Counted from the stretch's first letter, positions 17,863-27,954 are shown. The stretch: DNA of 64,000 nt from Oppiella nova (GCA_905397405.1 CAJPVJ010000016.1:18545-82544); one strand, 5' to 3'. Translations and numbers: made by a program. Notes: generated by a model not told the origin, from the letters alone.

Positions 17863-19137
17863 TCATTCAGCCCTTTGTGGATCATATAACCTATCTTTAA
17901 TAAATAATATTGGAATTAAACCACAAAGCAAATATGCTACACCCATTAGTAATAACCCTGCACCAATTGAGTCATGTAATGCTAAGTAACCAATAGTAAT
18001 TGGCGCAAGAATAGCTCCAATTCGTCCAACGTTAAATGCGCCACCTACGGCTGTACCGCGAATCGAAGTTGGAAAACTTTCTGTTAAATATGTGGCATTA
18101 ATCGCGTAAGGAATACCATAAAGAAAGCCGAAAATCAGCATTAACCAACCGATGTTTTCAGATGTATGGAAATACACTACTATTGGAATAAAGATCGCTG
18201 TACCCATAGTCCCAAAGGCAAATACAATACGACGGCCAATACGATCTGCTATAAAACCTGCAATCACTTTGGCAAACATCATAGTCAAGAATGTGCCAAT
18301 CATATAAACTGCCATTTTCTTAAAACTTATACCCAGTTCTGCTTCTAGATATGAAGGTAACCAATTACTGACACCAAAATATCCAAATAAAAGAAAACCC
18401 GAACTAAATGACCATAACATCATCATTTTTCCATGCTTTTTATCTTTGAATAATGCGATATATGGGTTCTGTCCTTTTTTAACAATACCTGCATCAGGAT
18501 TTTCAAGCTTAAAAGCACGCGATTTTTTCCATGATTCTGGTTCAGGTACTAAAAAGAACATGAGAATCCCCAAAACTAAAGGAATAATTGTAATAAAGTA
18601 CAATATCCGCCAACCAAATTCAGGAATGATCCAACCTGATAACCCTGTAATCACTAGTGAGCCCAATGTATAACCTGTCATTAGAGTGGCTAAGATAGTT
18701 GTACGATATTTAGTTGGCACAAGTTCTGACATCAGGGTATTACAAGTGATATATAAACACCCTAAACCCAAACAGGTCAACGTTCTCAATATAACAACCT
18801 GATCATAAGATTGTGCAAAACCAGTACATGAGGAAAGAATAGCAAACGAGATAGTTGAAATGACAATGATACGAACGCGTCCGAAACGATCACTTGCCCA
18901 GCCACCCAATAAACCACCAATCGCCATCCCGAAAATTGACCAACTGCCTAATGCACCAGCTTGCACACTTGTTAAATCGAATTCTGCTTTTATGCTTGTC
19001 AAGGTGAATGCTAAAATTCCAATATCAGCACCATCACATAACAAAACCAAAAAACAGAAAATAAATGCAGTCATCCAGATTCGCTTAGGAGTTTGGTTGA
19101 CTTCTTCAATCAGAGAACTTACTATTTGTGTATTCAT
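17863..19137 (-). CDS. MFS aromatic-acid:H+ symporter (AAHS family)
   Basis: A 12-helix major-facilitator transporter of about 424 residues, the usual length. TM1 carries LLCDGADIGILAF, the DGxD-type acidic motif of the AAHS group (PcaK, BenK, MhpT). Motif A is present between TM2 and TM3 (GGWASDRFGRVRI). Substrates of the family are benzoate-like or hydroxybenzoate-like acids, but the exact one here is not clear. The next gene is a CoA-transferase fragment, fitting a beta-ketoadipate cluster. ATG 19137 is preferred to 19143 because GAGGA is spaced seven bases from it. It appears intact, although its catabolic partners are missing. Confidence 0.88.
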   Translation of the reverse strand: MNTQIVSSLIEEVNQTPKRIWMTAFIFCFLVLLCDGADIGILAFTLTSIKAEFDLTSVQAGALGSWSIFGMAIGGLLGGWASDRFGRVRIIVISTISFAILSSCTGFAQSYDQVVILRTLTCLGLGCLYITCNTLMSELVPTKYRTTILATLMTGYTLGSLVITGLSGWIIPEFGWRILYFITIIPLVLGILMFFLVPEPESWKKSRAFKLENPDAGIVKKGQNPYIALFKDKKHGKMMMLWSFSSGFLLFGYFGVSNWLPSYLEAELGISFKKMAVYMIGTFLTMMFAKVIAGFIADRIGRRIVFAFGTMGTAIFIPIVVYFHTSENIGWLMLIFGFLYGIPYAINATYLTESFPTSIRGTAVGGAFNVGRIGAILAPITIGYLALHDSIGAGLLLMGVAYLLCGLIPILFIKDRLYDPQRAE

Positions 19138-19143
19138 ATTCAT

Positions 19144-19902
19144 ATCCTCAGTGTAAAGTTATGAGGCCTCTCTCCTTGCCTCATTTTTATTATGTTAAGC
19201 AGTGATTTCTTAGATCATAATTTTCCCAAAAATGATCTATTAAACGGAAGTCATATTTTTATATAAATAAGACAATTATTGACCAAGAAAAAATCTTTAA
19301 TTGTTTTACACATAACGCTCATGCTCCATCTTTATTTTGTACTTTGTGTTCCATTAGCTTTCTTATTAATAATTTCACCATCACTATGGTAGTAAATTCT
19401 ATCGAGAAAAATGAATTTTGCTGAGTAGAGTTGAATTTTAAAATTCATAGACACAACCACAAGCAATTGAAATATATTAATAAAAAAGGAAACCTCATAA
19501 TTAAAGCTCAGCAATGCAGTACAATAACAAACTGATGTTCTGCTATACCCGCTCTGTATACACTAATATGATCTCCTATATCCAAAGCACTCATACGATC
19601 ATAAGTTATTGCCATCTGGAGTAGAAATCTATACAAAATCATAGACCTGACTGTTTATAAATACAGCATCATAGATTGGTATAATTCTCTTAATTTTTCC
19701 ATTCTGCGATATTTTTTTTGCCAAATCAATATTTTTATAAAATTTAATTTCACAATGCGGAATTTAATACCAATTAAATACATATTAAATTTAATAAGCA
19801 GTATACATTTACTTATGTATTTAATTTTTTGAGAATCATAAGAAATTGACTCATGTGAGTGAATATATTTTGCCAGGCGGTATTTTATTTGCTTATACAC
19901 TA
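19144..19902. other. AT-rich intergenic stretch with a possible short gene relic
   Basis: About 760 bases with no intact gene. A minus-strand frame of 34 codons at roughly 19510-19614 (including ALDIGDHISVYRAG) resembles the start of an LRAT/NlpC-type domain and then stops. This is a weak observation. The transporter promoter must lie near 19140-19250. Confidence 0.4.
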
Positions 19903-20816
19903 GAGTTCTTTCATAACTCACTTTTTACTCAGTTCTAAATTATAAATACCTGTAATCAAATTGAACCTTAAGCCAAGTCTTTTCCCTCTATTTCGATAAC
20001 GCTCTGCAAGGATTTTGAAAGTCTTTAATGTTCTAAATACATGCTCAATCCCTATTCTTCTTTTATTAATTTCTCGATTATATGTTTTTAGCAAAGGATC
20101 TAATTCACAACGTTTTTTAGCCTTGCACGGTAACAAGCTATTGGGATATATAGCATAAGTCCCTTGGTAACCTTTATCTGCAAGAATAAATAAATTTGTT
20201 GGGACTAAATGCAGATTGCGTTTGAACAGTTCAAAGTCATGTACAGCGCCTTTGCTCATGCATAAACTTAGTATTTGCTGAGTTTTACAATGAATGATCG
20301 CTTGCACCTTAAATGTGTGAGCCTTTTTCTTACCACTATAGCTTTTCTTCTGTTTTTTTAGGCCTTTGAATTGGAATTTCAGTGGCATCTACGATCACTA
20401 CATTCCAGTCTATACCTTCACCTTCGGGGATATCTTTGGGTAAATTAAACAAACCTGACTAGATTAAACGATCTTCAACTTGACGAACAATTCTGGAAGC
20501 TGTTGGCTCTGATACACCGTAGCTTGCAGCAACATGAAATAAGGTTCGGTATTCTCTCCAATAGCTTAAGCAGAGTAATACTTGATCTTCAAGACAGAGT
20601 TTCGGTGGCCTGCCTTTAGAAGGAATTTGCATCTGCATTTGTTCAACCATTAGAGAAAATGTCGAACGAGATATGCCTGTATAGCGCTTAAACTGAGAAT
20701 CAGAAAGCTTTTTTGAATCGAGATATTTTATACACAGATTATGCTTGAAAATCTTAAATTTTGCAGGATGAATATTAAACAAGAAGATGAACGTTTTTTG
20801 ATTTATGAAAGAGGTT
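19903..20816 (-). mobile_element. Decayed IS5-family insertion sequence
   Basis: A transposase pseudogene is bracketed by imperfect inverted ends. The left end reads gagttctttcataactca near 19903-19920. The right end, read inward, shares the CTTTCATAA core near 20803-20816. No clear target duplication was found, and the exact ends are approximate. The length of about 0.9 kb fits a small IS5-family element. Confidence 0.7.
19918..20782 (-). pseudogene. IS5-family transposase, disrupted
   Basis: The N-terminal part (20459-20782) has an HTH domain (YTGISRSTFSLMVEQM, GVSEPTASRIVRQVEDRLI). The C-terminal part (19918-20388) has the DDE_Tnp_4-type domain (KAHTFKVQAIIHC, ILADKGYQGT, RRIGIEHVFRTLK). 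An in-frame TAG at 20459-20461 interrupts the gene, and coding character goes on after it in the same frame. A run of seven A near 20360 puts the rest in the +1 frame. A programmed shift in such elements is normally -1, so this looks like a one-base insertion. Both changes together mean the element cannot move by itself. Confidence 0.85.
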
Positions 20817-21546
20817 TAATAAAAATTCAGTTAAAAAGAAAACTTCCTTGCTTAAACTATTTTAAGCATTTAGATAATCTGAGATATATGACATTTAAAC
20901 CCTAATCATGATTTGAAAATGTTTAGTGAAGTATCGAACAGCATGATTGACTTAGTGGTATGAACATGACATTCGTCCTTTTAGACAAAAATGAATATTT
21001 TTTGTTTACCAAATTAGTCAATAAAGACTCAATAATTTGCAGCAATACTCTACGATTTGAATGATTATTTTTAAACGTTTTTATTAAACTTATTTAATTT
21101 ACTCAACAAGAATAAATAAACTCTTATCTAAATCCAAAATATATTGTAGTCATAATAAAAATTACATAATTAGGTAAATGATATACGTTATATATAGAAA
21201 GCTTTAAAGCTTAAATATTTATTAAACAAACCCTCAATAAATTATGCTCTATTTCTCTTTCTATTTTAAATTTACACTAAATAATCTTAGAGATTTAACA
21301 ATTACATTTATAATTAAAACATAAATAAAATCAATTCAAAATTCTATTTTTTAGGTTTATTGATTGAAAATCAACATATTAAATAAAACTAAAAATACAT
21401 TTTAAAATTATTATATAAAAAACATATACTTTTCTTTACTTCTAAGATTTGTTTTCGTAAATTGCCGAACAATAAAAGGCGAACCATCATGCATTTTATT
21501 TATTTATCGTGAAATGAAATATCAAATTAAAACATCGGAGTTATAA
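20817..21546. other. Long AT-rich leader region of the fimbrial operon
   Basis: About 730 very AT-rich bases lie between the insertion sequence and the pilin gene. The operon promoter must be here. I looked for invertible-element repeats of the fimS kind and for integrase sites and saw none. Confidence 0.5.
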
Positions 21547-22092
21547 ATGAAAATTTCTTTTTTAGTAGCAGCAACCACTCTTGTTGCATCTAGTTTAGTT
21601 CAAGCAGCACCAACTGTTGAAGGTGGTACTGTCCACTTTAAAGGTGAATTTGTTAATGCTGCTTGTGCTGTGAGTTCAGATACTGCAAATCAAACTGTAG
21701 ATCTTGGTCAACATCGTACTGCTAAAATCACAAAAGCTGGTGATTATACCTCAAATGTACCTTTTCAAATTAAGTTAGTTGACTGTGATTCAGCAATTTC
21801 TAAAACTGCTCAATTTGCATTCTCAGGTCCTCAAGATGCAACTGATGCAACATTATTAAAAATTCATTCAGGTCCTGCTGCGAATGCGGTTAGTGCTACT
21901 GGAGTTGGTGTAGAAATTTCTGATAGCAAAGGTGGTATTTTAACGCCAGACGGTACTGTTCTTTCTAACGCACAAAGCCTTATTAATGGTAATAACACTT
22001 TTAATTTCATTGCTCGTTATAAATCAACTGCTGCAGCTGCAACAGCTGGTCAGGCTTATGCTGATGCCAACTTCACAATTACTTATAACTAA
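21547..22092 (+). CDS. Fimbrial major subunit (chaperone-usher pilin)
   Basis: A 181-residue type 1-like pilin. It has a signal peptide ending VQAAP and the typical disulphide pair, Cys near 40 (FVNAACAVSSD) and Cys near 80 (KLVDCDSA). The N-terminal strand is TVHFKGEFV. The C-terminal beta-zipper motif ends in ANFTITYN with the penultimate Tyr. It is secreted, folded by the chaperone encoded next and polymerised at the usher. GGAG lies six bases before the start. It is first in a five-gene operon and separated from the next gene by a hairpin, as expected for the most abundant subunit. The pilin-chaperone-usher-adhesin order resembles the Acu fimbriae of Acinetobacter. Confidence 0.94.
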   Translation: MKISFLVAATTLVASSLVQAAPTVEGGTVHFKGEFVNAACAVSSDTANQTVDLGQHRTAKITKAGDYTSNVPFQIKLVDCDSAISKTAQFAFSGPQDATDATLLKIHSGPAANAVSATGVGVEISDSKGGILTPDGTVLSNAQSLINGNNTFNFIARYKSTAAAATAGQAYADANFTITYN

Positions 22093-22101
22093 TTAATTAT
22101 T

Positions 22102-22134
22102 AGGTGCTCTTATTTAAAGTAGGAGCACCTTTTT
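22102..22134 (+). terminator. Intra-operon attenuating hairpin after the pilin gene
   Basis: AGGTGCTC (22102-22109) pairs with GAGCACCT (22123-22130), followed by TTTT. It lies between pilin and chaperone genes. A partial terminator here would give more pilin than assembly proteins. Confidence 0.8.
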
Positions 22135-22182
22135 ATATTTAATCTAATTTTGATTGACTAAAAAATATTGGAATTACAAACA

Positions 22183-22872
22183 ATGTTAAGTAACTATTTT
22201 AAGTTCATCTCAAGTGTTGTCGTAACATCAGTATTTTGTATTAATGCGACATATGCTAATGGTGGCATTGCTTTAGGTGCAACGAGATTAATTTACGAAC
22301 AAGATAAAAAACAAGCATCTATGCCTGTGATTAATAGCACCACGAATAAAAGATTTTTAATTAATACTTGGATTGAAGATGCATCATCAAAAAAAATTAA
22401 AACTGTCATTGTGACTCCACCAATGTTTGTAAGTGAAGCTAAATCTGAAAGTTCGTTACGTATAATTAATACAAATCAAACTTTAGCCCGTGATCGAGAA
22501 ACACTGTATTACTTAAATGTTCAAGCAATTCCATCTGTGAGTAAAGAAGAATTAGAAAAACAAAATGTTCTTCAATTAGCCATTTTATCTCGAATAAAAA
22601 TGATGATTCGCCCTGAAAATTTATCAATTCGTATTGAGGATGCGCCAAGTTTATTAGAGGTTTCTATTCAAAAAAATAAGGTCGTAATGAAAAATCCGAC
22701 ACCATATTTTATGACTGTCGCAAATTTAACAGTTGATACTCAACCACAAACTACTTTTATGTTAGATCCTTTTTCAGAAAAGCCTTTAGACCATTTCGGC
22801 CACAACATAACATTCCAAACAATTAATGATTATGGTGCATTTACCCAAGAGCGGAAAATCAATATCCAATAA
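22183..22872 (+). CDS. Periplasmic fimbrial chaperone
   Basis: A PapD/FimC-type chaperone with two Ig-like domains, about 229 residues. The signal peptide ends ATYANGG. The N-domain has IALGATRLIYEQDKK and the conserved RDRETLYYLNVQAIP segment that marks the family. The subunit-binding strand is QLAILSRIKMMIRP. It holds pilins in the periplasm by donor-strand complementation until the usher takes them. ATG 22183 is preferred to TTG 22168, which has no ribosome site. The gene lies between pilin and usher and is intact. Confidence 0.94.
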   Translation: MLSNYFKFISSVVVTSVFCINATYANGGIALGATRLIYEQDKKQASMPVINSTTNKRFLINTWIEDASSKKIKTVIVTPPMFVSEAKSESSLRIINTNQTLARDRETLYYLNVQAIPSVSKEELEKQNVLQLAILSRIKMMIRPENLSIRIEDAPSLLEVSIQKNKVVMKNPTPYFMTVANLTVDTQPQTTFMLDPFSEKPLDHFGHNITFQTINDYGAFTQERKINIQ

Positions 22873-22890
22873 AAGCAAAGAGTAAATAAC

Positions 22891-25470
22891 ATGATAGAGC
22901 TATATTCCCTCAGAAAAATATTATATTTTAATACTGCTTTTTGCTCTCTTTTTTTCACTATTAATTTAGTGCAAGCACAAGACTATTTTAATCCTGCTTT
23001 ATTATTAAATACAGGAAACTCTCAGGTTGCTGATTTATCTAATTTTGAACAAGGCTTTCAATTACCAGGTAACTATCGAGTTAATGTATATGTCAATGAT
23101 AACTTTACTGTCAGTAAAGAATTAAACTTTAATCAAACCGAAAAAAGTGATTCGGTGTCTGGTGGTTTAGCTCCATGTATAGATAGTAAATGGTTATTGT
23201 TATTAGGTGTTAAAATATATGACCTTCCAGAAGTAGAACAGTTAAAAGAAGAAAAATGCATCGATTTGAAAAAATATATTCTAGATGCAGATATAGTTTA
23301 TAACTTTAATTTACAACGACTTGATATCAGTATTCCACAACTTTGGATGAAAAGTCATGCACAAGGTTATATTCCCCCTTCCGAATGGGATTCTGGGATT
23401 ACTGCTGCTTACTTAAATTATAATTTAAATGGTAATACAACCAGTAAAAGTGACAACATTTTTGTATCACTAAATTCTGGATTCAATTTAGCAGGTTTCA
23501 GGTTTAAAAATATTTCGACCTATAATTACTTTAATCATCAAGATGCTGGTGCTCATATATCTAAGTGGAATAATGTTCAAAATTATCTCGAAAAATCAAT
23601 TATCCCTCTTAAAAGTGAATTAATTGTTGGGGACAGTAATGTTCAAAACATGATTTTCGACAGCACAGGTTTTCGTGGTGCACGCTTATATAGTTCTGAA
23701 GCCATGTTGCCAAGCAGTATGCAAGGCTATGCCCCTGTTGTCCGTGGTATTGCAAATAGTAAAAGTATTCTTACCATTCGTCAGAATGGCTATATTGTTT
23801 ATCAAACTAATGTCAACCCAGGTCCATTTGAAATTACGGACTTAACAGCAATGGCTTTGAGTGGCGATTTAGATGTCACTGTAGAAGAAAGTGCTGGTCC
23901 AATACAACATTTTATTGTTCCATATTCAGGTATTCCAATGCTATTACGTGAAGGACGGACAACTTTTGATGTTACAGCAGGAGAGTTTAGGACTGGTAAT
24001 AAAGATCAAGAAAATCCCTTATTTTTCCAAGGAACTTTAAATCGTGGTTTTAATAGAGGTATTACACTTTTTGGAGGGACACAGTTAGCTTCAGATTATA
24101 AATCTGCATTGCTTGGAATTGGTAAAAATATGGGGGAATGGGGGGCATTTTCTTTTGATGTGACTCATGCCGATAGTACCTTAGCTGACAAAAAGGATTA
24201 TACAGGCCAATCTTATCGTTTACTTTACTCAAAATCATTGAATAAATTAGGAACAACATTACAGCTTTTAGGCTATCGATATTCAACTAAAGGCTTTTAT
24301 ACACTCAATGATGTTGCGTATAAATCTATGGAACAATTTGAGCCTGAAGAAAAATTTGATAACTTTGGTAATAGTCATTATGACTCAAGTTCATATTACA
24401 ATTTAAATTATGTTAAAAAAGGCCGTTTTCAACTCAACATTAATCAAAACTTAGGTCAGTACGGTTCTTTATATGCTTCAGCCAATTATCAATCATACTG
24501 GAATGCGCCAAAACCATCAAAGAACTATCAAGTTGGTTACTCAAATTCACTTAAATATTTTACTTATTCATTATCATGGTTAATGCAGGATTCACCAAAC
24601 ATTTATAATGATAAAAACAATTCAATTGCTGCCAGTATCGCAATACCGCTTAATGCCTTTTTTGGTCATCGAGATCGTGTGCGTAATGATATATACAGTA
24701 ACTCAAGTGTTGTTCAAAACTCATCTGGTAATGATTCAATACAAACTGGTATTAACGGTTCTTTAGGGGAAAATCGTCAACTCAGTTATAACCTTCAACA
24801 AGGTCATAATGATACAGGTGGTTTTGGTACAGCTTCTGCTCGCTTAGAAACAAAATATGGTAGTGCTGGAGTTGGTTTTAGTTTTAGTGACGGCGGTAAA
24901 GAAAAAAGCTTTAATTATGATCTTGCTGGCGGCATGATTCTGCATTCAGGTGGATTGACTTTAGGTCAAACATTGGGTGACACCAATGTATTAGTCGATG
25001 CACAAGGTGCAAAAAATGTAAAACTGGAAAATTCAACCAATATTCATACCAATTCAAAAGGTTATGCCATTTTACCTTTTGCTGAAAACTACCGTTTAAA
25101 TCGTATTGCATTAGAAACGAATACTTTAGATGATCAGACTGAAATTTTAAATAATGTACAGAATCTAGTTCCAATGAAAGGTGCCATTGTATACGCTAAA
25201 TTTGATACGCGTATTGGGCAAAGAGCACTGATTACGATTAAAAACCTAGGTACTTATGTACCATATGGTTCAACTGTGACAGAAGAAAAACAAAATATTA
25301 CGAGTATCGTCGGTCAAGACGGACAAACATATTTAAGTGGTTTAGCAGAAAACGGAACATTTAAAATTTCTTGGGGCTCAACAGAAAAGGAAAGTTGTAA
25401 CACCTCATATACATTTGATAAAAAAATATCAAATGTAGGTATTACAACATTTGAACTAAATTGCCAATAG
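22891..25470 (+). CDS. Outer-membrane fimbrial usher
   Basis: An 859-residue usher of the FimD/PapC family, the usual size. The signal peptide ends VQAQDYFN. The N-terminal periplasmic domain (FNPALLLNTGNSQVADLSNF) recruits chaperone-subunit complexes. The middle 24-strand pore includes the plug region near SSMQGYAPVVRGIANSKS. The C-terminal domains end with the conserved Cys pair (KESCNTSYTF and FELNC). It lies 18 bases after the chaperone gene. It appears intact and, with its neighbours, makes a complete assembly system. Confidence 0.96.
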   Translation: MIELYSLRKILYFNTAFCSLFFTINLVQAQDYFNPALLLNTGNSQVADLSNFEQGFQLPGNYRVNVYVNDNFTVSKELNFNQTEKSDSVSGGLAPCIDSKWLLLLGVKIYDLPEVEQLKEEKCIDLKKYILDADIVYNFNLQRLDISIPQLWMKSHAQGYIPPSEWDSGITAAYLNYNLNGNTTSKSDNIFVSLNSGFNLAGFRFKNISTYNYFNHQDAGAHISKWNNVQNYLEKSIIPLKSELIVGDSNVQNMIFDSTGFRGARLYSSEAMLPSSMQGYAPVVRGIANSKSILTIRQNGYIVYQTNVNPGPFEITDLTAMALSGDLDVTVEESAGPIQHFIVPYSGIPMLLREGRTTFDVTAGEFRTGNKDQENPLFFQGTLNRGFNRGITLFGGTQLASDYKSALLGIGKNMGEWGAFSFDVTHADSTLADKKDYTGQSYRLLYSKSLNKLGTTLQLLGYRYSTKGFYTLNDVAYKSMEQFEPEEKFDNFGNSHYDSSSYYNLNYVKKGRFQLNINQNLGQYGSLYASANYQSYWNAPKPSKNYQVGYSNSLKYFTYSLSWLMQDSPNIYNDKNNSIAASIAIPLNAFFGHRDRVRNDIYSNSSVVQNSSGNDSIQTGINGSLGENRQLSYNLQQGHNDTGGFGTASARLETKYGSAGVGFSFSDGGKEKSFNYDLAGGMILHSGGLTLGQTLGDTNVLVDAQGAKNVKLENSTNIHTNSKGYAILPFAENYRLNRIALETNTLDDQTEILNNVQNLVPMKGAIVYAKFDTRIGQRALITIKNLGTYVPYGSTVTEEKQNITSIVGQDGQTYLSGLAENGTFKISWGSTEKESCNTSYTFDKKISNVGITTFELNCQ

Positions 25471-25481
25471 GAAATAATTAA

Positions 25482-26510
25482 ATGAGATCAATAACCAAAC
25501 CTGCATTAAAACGCTTAATTAAACCAGTTTTATTTATGATGGCGATGCTTAGTATTGATTCAGCATATGCAGCAGATTGTTATCCTATTGCTTCTCCTCA
25601 TGAATTCAATTTTGATTACAGTTTTGATTCATCACAAAACTATATCGGGTTTTCAACACCGTGGAGAGATTTAAGTGTTGGGGGAGCTTACTTTATTGGA
25701 CCATGTACAGGACGTAATAGTGATATGTACTTTACACTAAAAGAAGGACCAGGTTTAACAATTGCAGGTAGTGATGGAGGGGCTCAATGGTTTGATATAC
25801 CCAATAATGATTATCTACAAGTCGCAATGCAAGTCTGGATTCAAGGATTTCGACGTGAATTTGTAAATATCCCGCAAAATGCAGTCAGTAATTTCTGTTC
25901 GCGAGGGTCGTGCAACCCAGAGTTAACCACTGGAAGTAAAGTCAAAATTAAACTGAGAATCAAAAAGAAATTTGTTGGTCAAAGTTTTTTAGTCAATCGT
26001 GATATTGGACTTGTTTATGCTGCTACGTCTGCCAATGACAATCCATCACAACCAATTGTAATTATTAAATTAAATACAAAATTTACAGTGCCGCAGTCCT
26101 GCAGTTTTGATGTAGGGGATGTTATTGAATTTGATTTTGGGCAAATTTCATCAGGTGCATTCTCAGTAGGTGCAGGAAACAGAGCTCAAGGTGTTAATAC
26201 AATCACTAAAAACATTGGAATTGATTGTAAGAATATTGATGCGCAACAAATGTTATCTGCACGACTTGAAGTCGCTAATCCAAAAGATAATATTATTCTT
26301 TCAAATAATCCAGATGTTGGTTTTCAAATAGCTGATAATAATGAACGAGTACTTATACCCAATAATATTAATAGCTATATTCCATTTCGTTTAGATGATA
26401 ATGCACGTAGTAATTTTATACTTAAATCTTGGCCAGTGAGTGTAACAGGTGAAATTCCTCAAGCTGGACCTGTGGCAGCGCAAGGTCACATACGAGTTGA
26501 CTTTCAATAA
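25482..26510 (+). CDS. Fimbrial tip adhesin
   Basis: A 342-residue two-domain subunit with a signal peptide ending AYAADC. Residues about 25-200 form a unique N-terminal domain with several Cys (NFCSRGSCNPE), probably the receptor-binding lectin-like domain. Residues about 205-342 form a pilin domain (VPQSCSFDVGDVIEFDFG) ending in HIRVDFQ. This layout is that of FimH/PapG-type tip adhesins, though the binding domain has no recognised ligand. It starts 11 bases after the usher gene with AGGAAA upstream, and it is the only two-domain subunit in the operon. Confidence 0.88.
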   Translation: MRSITKPALKRLIKPVLFMMAMLSIDSAYAADCYPIASPHEFNFDYSFDSSQNYIGFSTPWRDLSVGGAYFIGPCTGRNSDMYFTLKEGPGLTIAGSDGGAQWFDIPNNDYLQVAMQVWIQGFRREFVNIPQNAVSNFCSRGSCNPELTTGSKVKIKLRIKKKFVGQSFLVNRDIGLVYAATSANDNPSQPIVIIKLNTKFTVPQSCSFDVGDVIEFDFGQISSGAFSVGAGNRAQGVNTITKNIGIDCKNIDAQQMLSARLEVANPKDNIILSNNPDVGFQIADNNERVLIPNNINSYIPFRLDDNARSNFILKSWPVSVTGEIPQAGPVAAQGHIRVDFQ

Positions 26511-26538
26511 CAAACAGCAGGTAGTTCAAGGTAACCTA

Positions 26539-27054
26539 ATGAATATGATAAAATTTCTTATAGCTAGCACTATATTGCTCGCACCTCTTTCAAATGCAGA
26601 CCCTTTAGTAAAAATCAATTTACGCTTTAAAGCGCTGATTGTGGATCGTACTTGCACTGTAGCACCTGAGAGTAAAAGTATAGATGTAGCATTGGGAACA
26701 TGGGGAACCAAAAATATTATCAATATAGGTGATCAAACACGGCCTATACCCTTTTCAATCCGCTTATTGGATTGTACTGCAAAAAATGTTTCAGTTTCAT
26801 TTGATGGACCAAAATACGCAACCAATCCTCAGTTTTTAGCCTTATCAAATGAATCAACTGCAAAAAATGTTGCTATTCAAATTTTAAATAAAGATCGCCT
26901 ACAACTGCCCATGGAAACTTTGACAAGTCCAGTAAATATCAATAATAGTAAAAATTTAGAACTAATTTTTTTTGCTAACTATATTGCAATAGGTAAAAAT
27001 GTATCAGCGGGGAGCGCAAACTCAACTGCTAATTTTATTCTAAATTACGATTAA
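26539..27054 (+). CDS. Fimbrial minor subunit
   Basis: A 171-residue pilin-like subunit with a signal peptide (FLIASTILLAPLSNA). It has the disulphide pair (DRTCTVAPES and LLDCTAKN) and a C-terminal strand ending NFILNYD. It is related to the operon's major pilin but diverged, so it is likely an adaptor, initiator or terminator subunit. I chose ATG 26539, which has AAGG seven bases upstream. The longer frame from 26449 overlaps the adhesin gene. It is the last gene of the fimbrial operon. Confidence 0.9.
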   Translation: MNMIKFLIASTILLAPLSNADPLVKINLRFKALIVDRTCTVAPESKSIDVALGTWGTKNIINIGDQTRPIPFSIRLLDCTAKNVSVSFDGPKYATNPQFLALSNESTAKNVAIQILNKDRLQLPMETLTSPVNINNSKNLELIFFANYIAIGKNVSAGSANSTANFILNYD

Positions 27055-27174
27055 AATACCTCGTATTCAAATGCTTTATATAAAATTAATTCAACAAGCT
27101 TTAATGCATTACTATCTTCGATGAATGTTGTTATATCCAAGCCTGATCATTTTCAAACATAATGACTATGAAAT

Positions 27175-27437
27175 GGCTTTGTTGCACAAACCTATCTCTA
27201 AAGGCTTATTCAGCAATATAATTCTTAGATGAATAAGCCTGCCCCTAAAATCTATCGTAAAACCAATTGGCCTTCCTATAATCGAGCCTTAATTAACCGA
27301 GGCAATATTTCCATTTCGTTTAATCCAAAGACTGAATGGTATGCTCAGCCACAAGGCAAGCAAGGTCGAAATCAAACCTATTCCGACACAGCGATTCAAT
27401 GTTGTCTGATGATCAAATCTCTATTTCGAATTTCCAT
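27175..27437 (+). mobile_element. Truncated IS17-like (IS5 family, IS903 group) element, copy 1
   Basis: It begins with the terminal repeat at 27175-27205 (GGCTTTGTTGCACAAAC...). The transposase start follows at 27229 (MNKPAPKIYRKTNWPSYNRA). About 70 codons remain before the match ends near 27437. The IS17-like label rests on my memory of the protein and is not certain. It faces copy 2 at 27955-28053. Confidence 0.8.
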
Positions 27438-27469
27438 CAAGACAGTATGTTTCATATTACATCTGAATG

Positions 27470-27842
27470 CTACTCATACTGTTCTTTTTCCTGTAATAAA
27501 TCAATTTTTAGTTTACTCAAAGGCACTAAAACGCCTTGACCATGAGGAATAGGAAAAATTAAAGCACCATGACAATCTGTTTGCATTCCTGTTATCCATC
27601 GTTCAATAAAATCATTTAACGATATAGCTTTAGGGTGATAATGAGCCCATTCGTTAGTAGCACAAAGTTCGGCAAAAGTTTCTTCTGGCCAAAAAGGAAT
27701 TACATGACCACCATTAAATTCAGAAGTTGCCCAACCATTATTATACAGCCCTCAAATTTGCTCAAAGTCCACTGTCTTACGAATAAAATATTCATACCTT
27801 TCTTCAGAAGACAAACTTAAAATATTAATTATTTTTTTTCAT
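27470..27842 (-). pseudogene. DUF2750-family protein, disrupted
   Basis: The C-terminal two thirds read as a DUF2750 protein (VIPFWPEETFAELCA, EWAHYHPKAISLNDFIERW, PIPHGQGVLVPLSKL), with a stop at 27470-27472. Upstream in the same frame, the position where the family has Trp (EQI-W-GLYNNGW) is TGA. The ATG at 27842 is out of frame by one base because the following A run has eight rather than seven A. Family members are about 120 residues and of unknown function. It lies between two inverted insertion-sequence ends. Confidence 0.75.
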
Positions 27843-27954
27843 TATCCACGTTAATAACCTCCAATTTTATGCTGGGATTTATGAAGATCAGCATTTTGCA
27901 ACTGTGAATGTCTATAGCAATAGCTATCCTTAGCTTCTGTTGTTCTGCCTATAA

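Noticed and set aside
20340-20390. Programmed frameshift in the IS5-family transposase
   Set aside because: The shift needed is +1, while programmed shifts in this family are usually -1, and a separate nonsense codon lies earlier.
20817-21546. Invertible promoter of the fim-switch kind for the fimbrial operon
   Set aside because: I found no pair of inverted repeats flanking a promoter, and the serine-recombinase homologue nearby lacks its catalytic residues.
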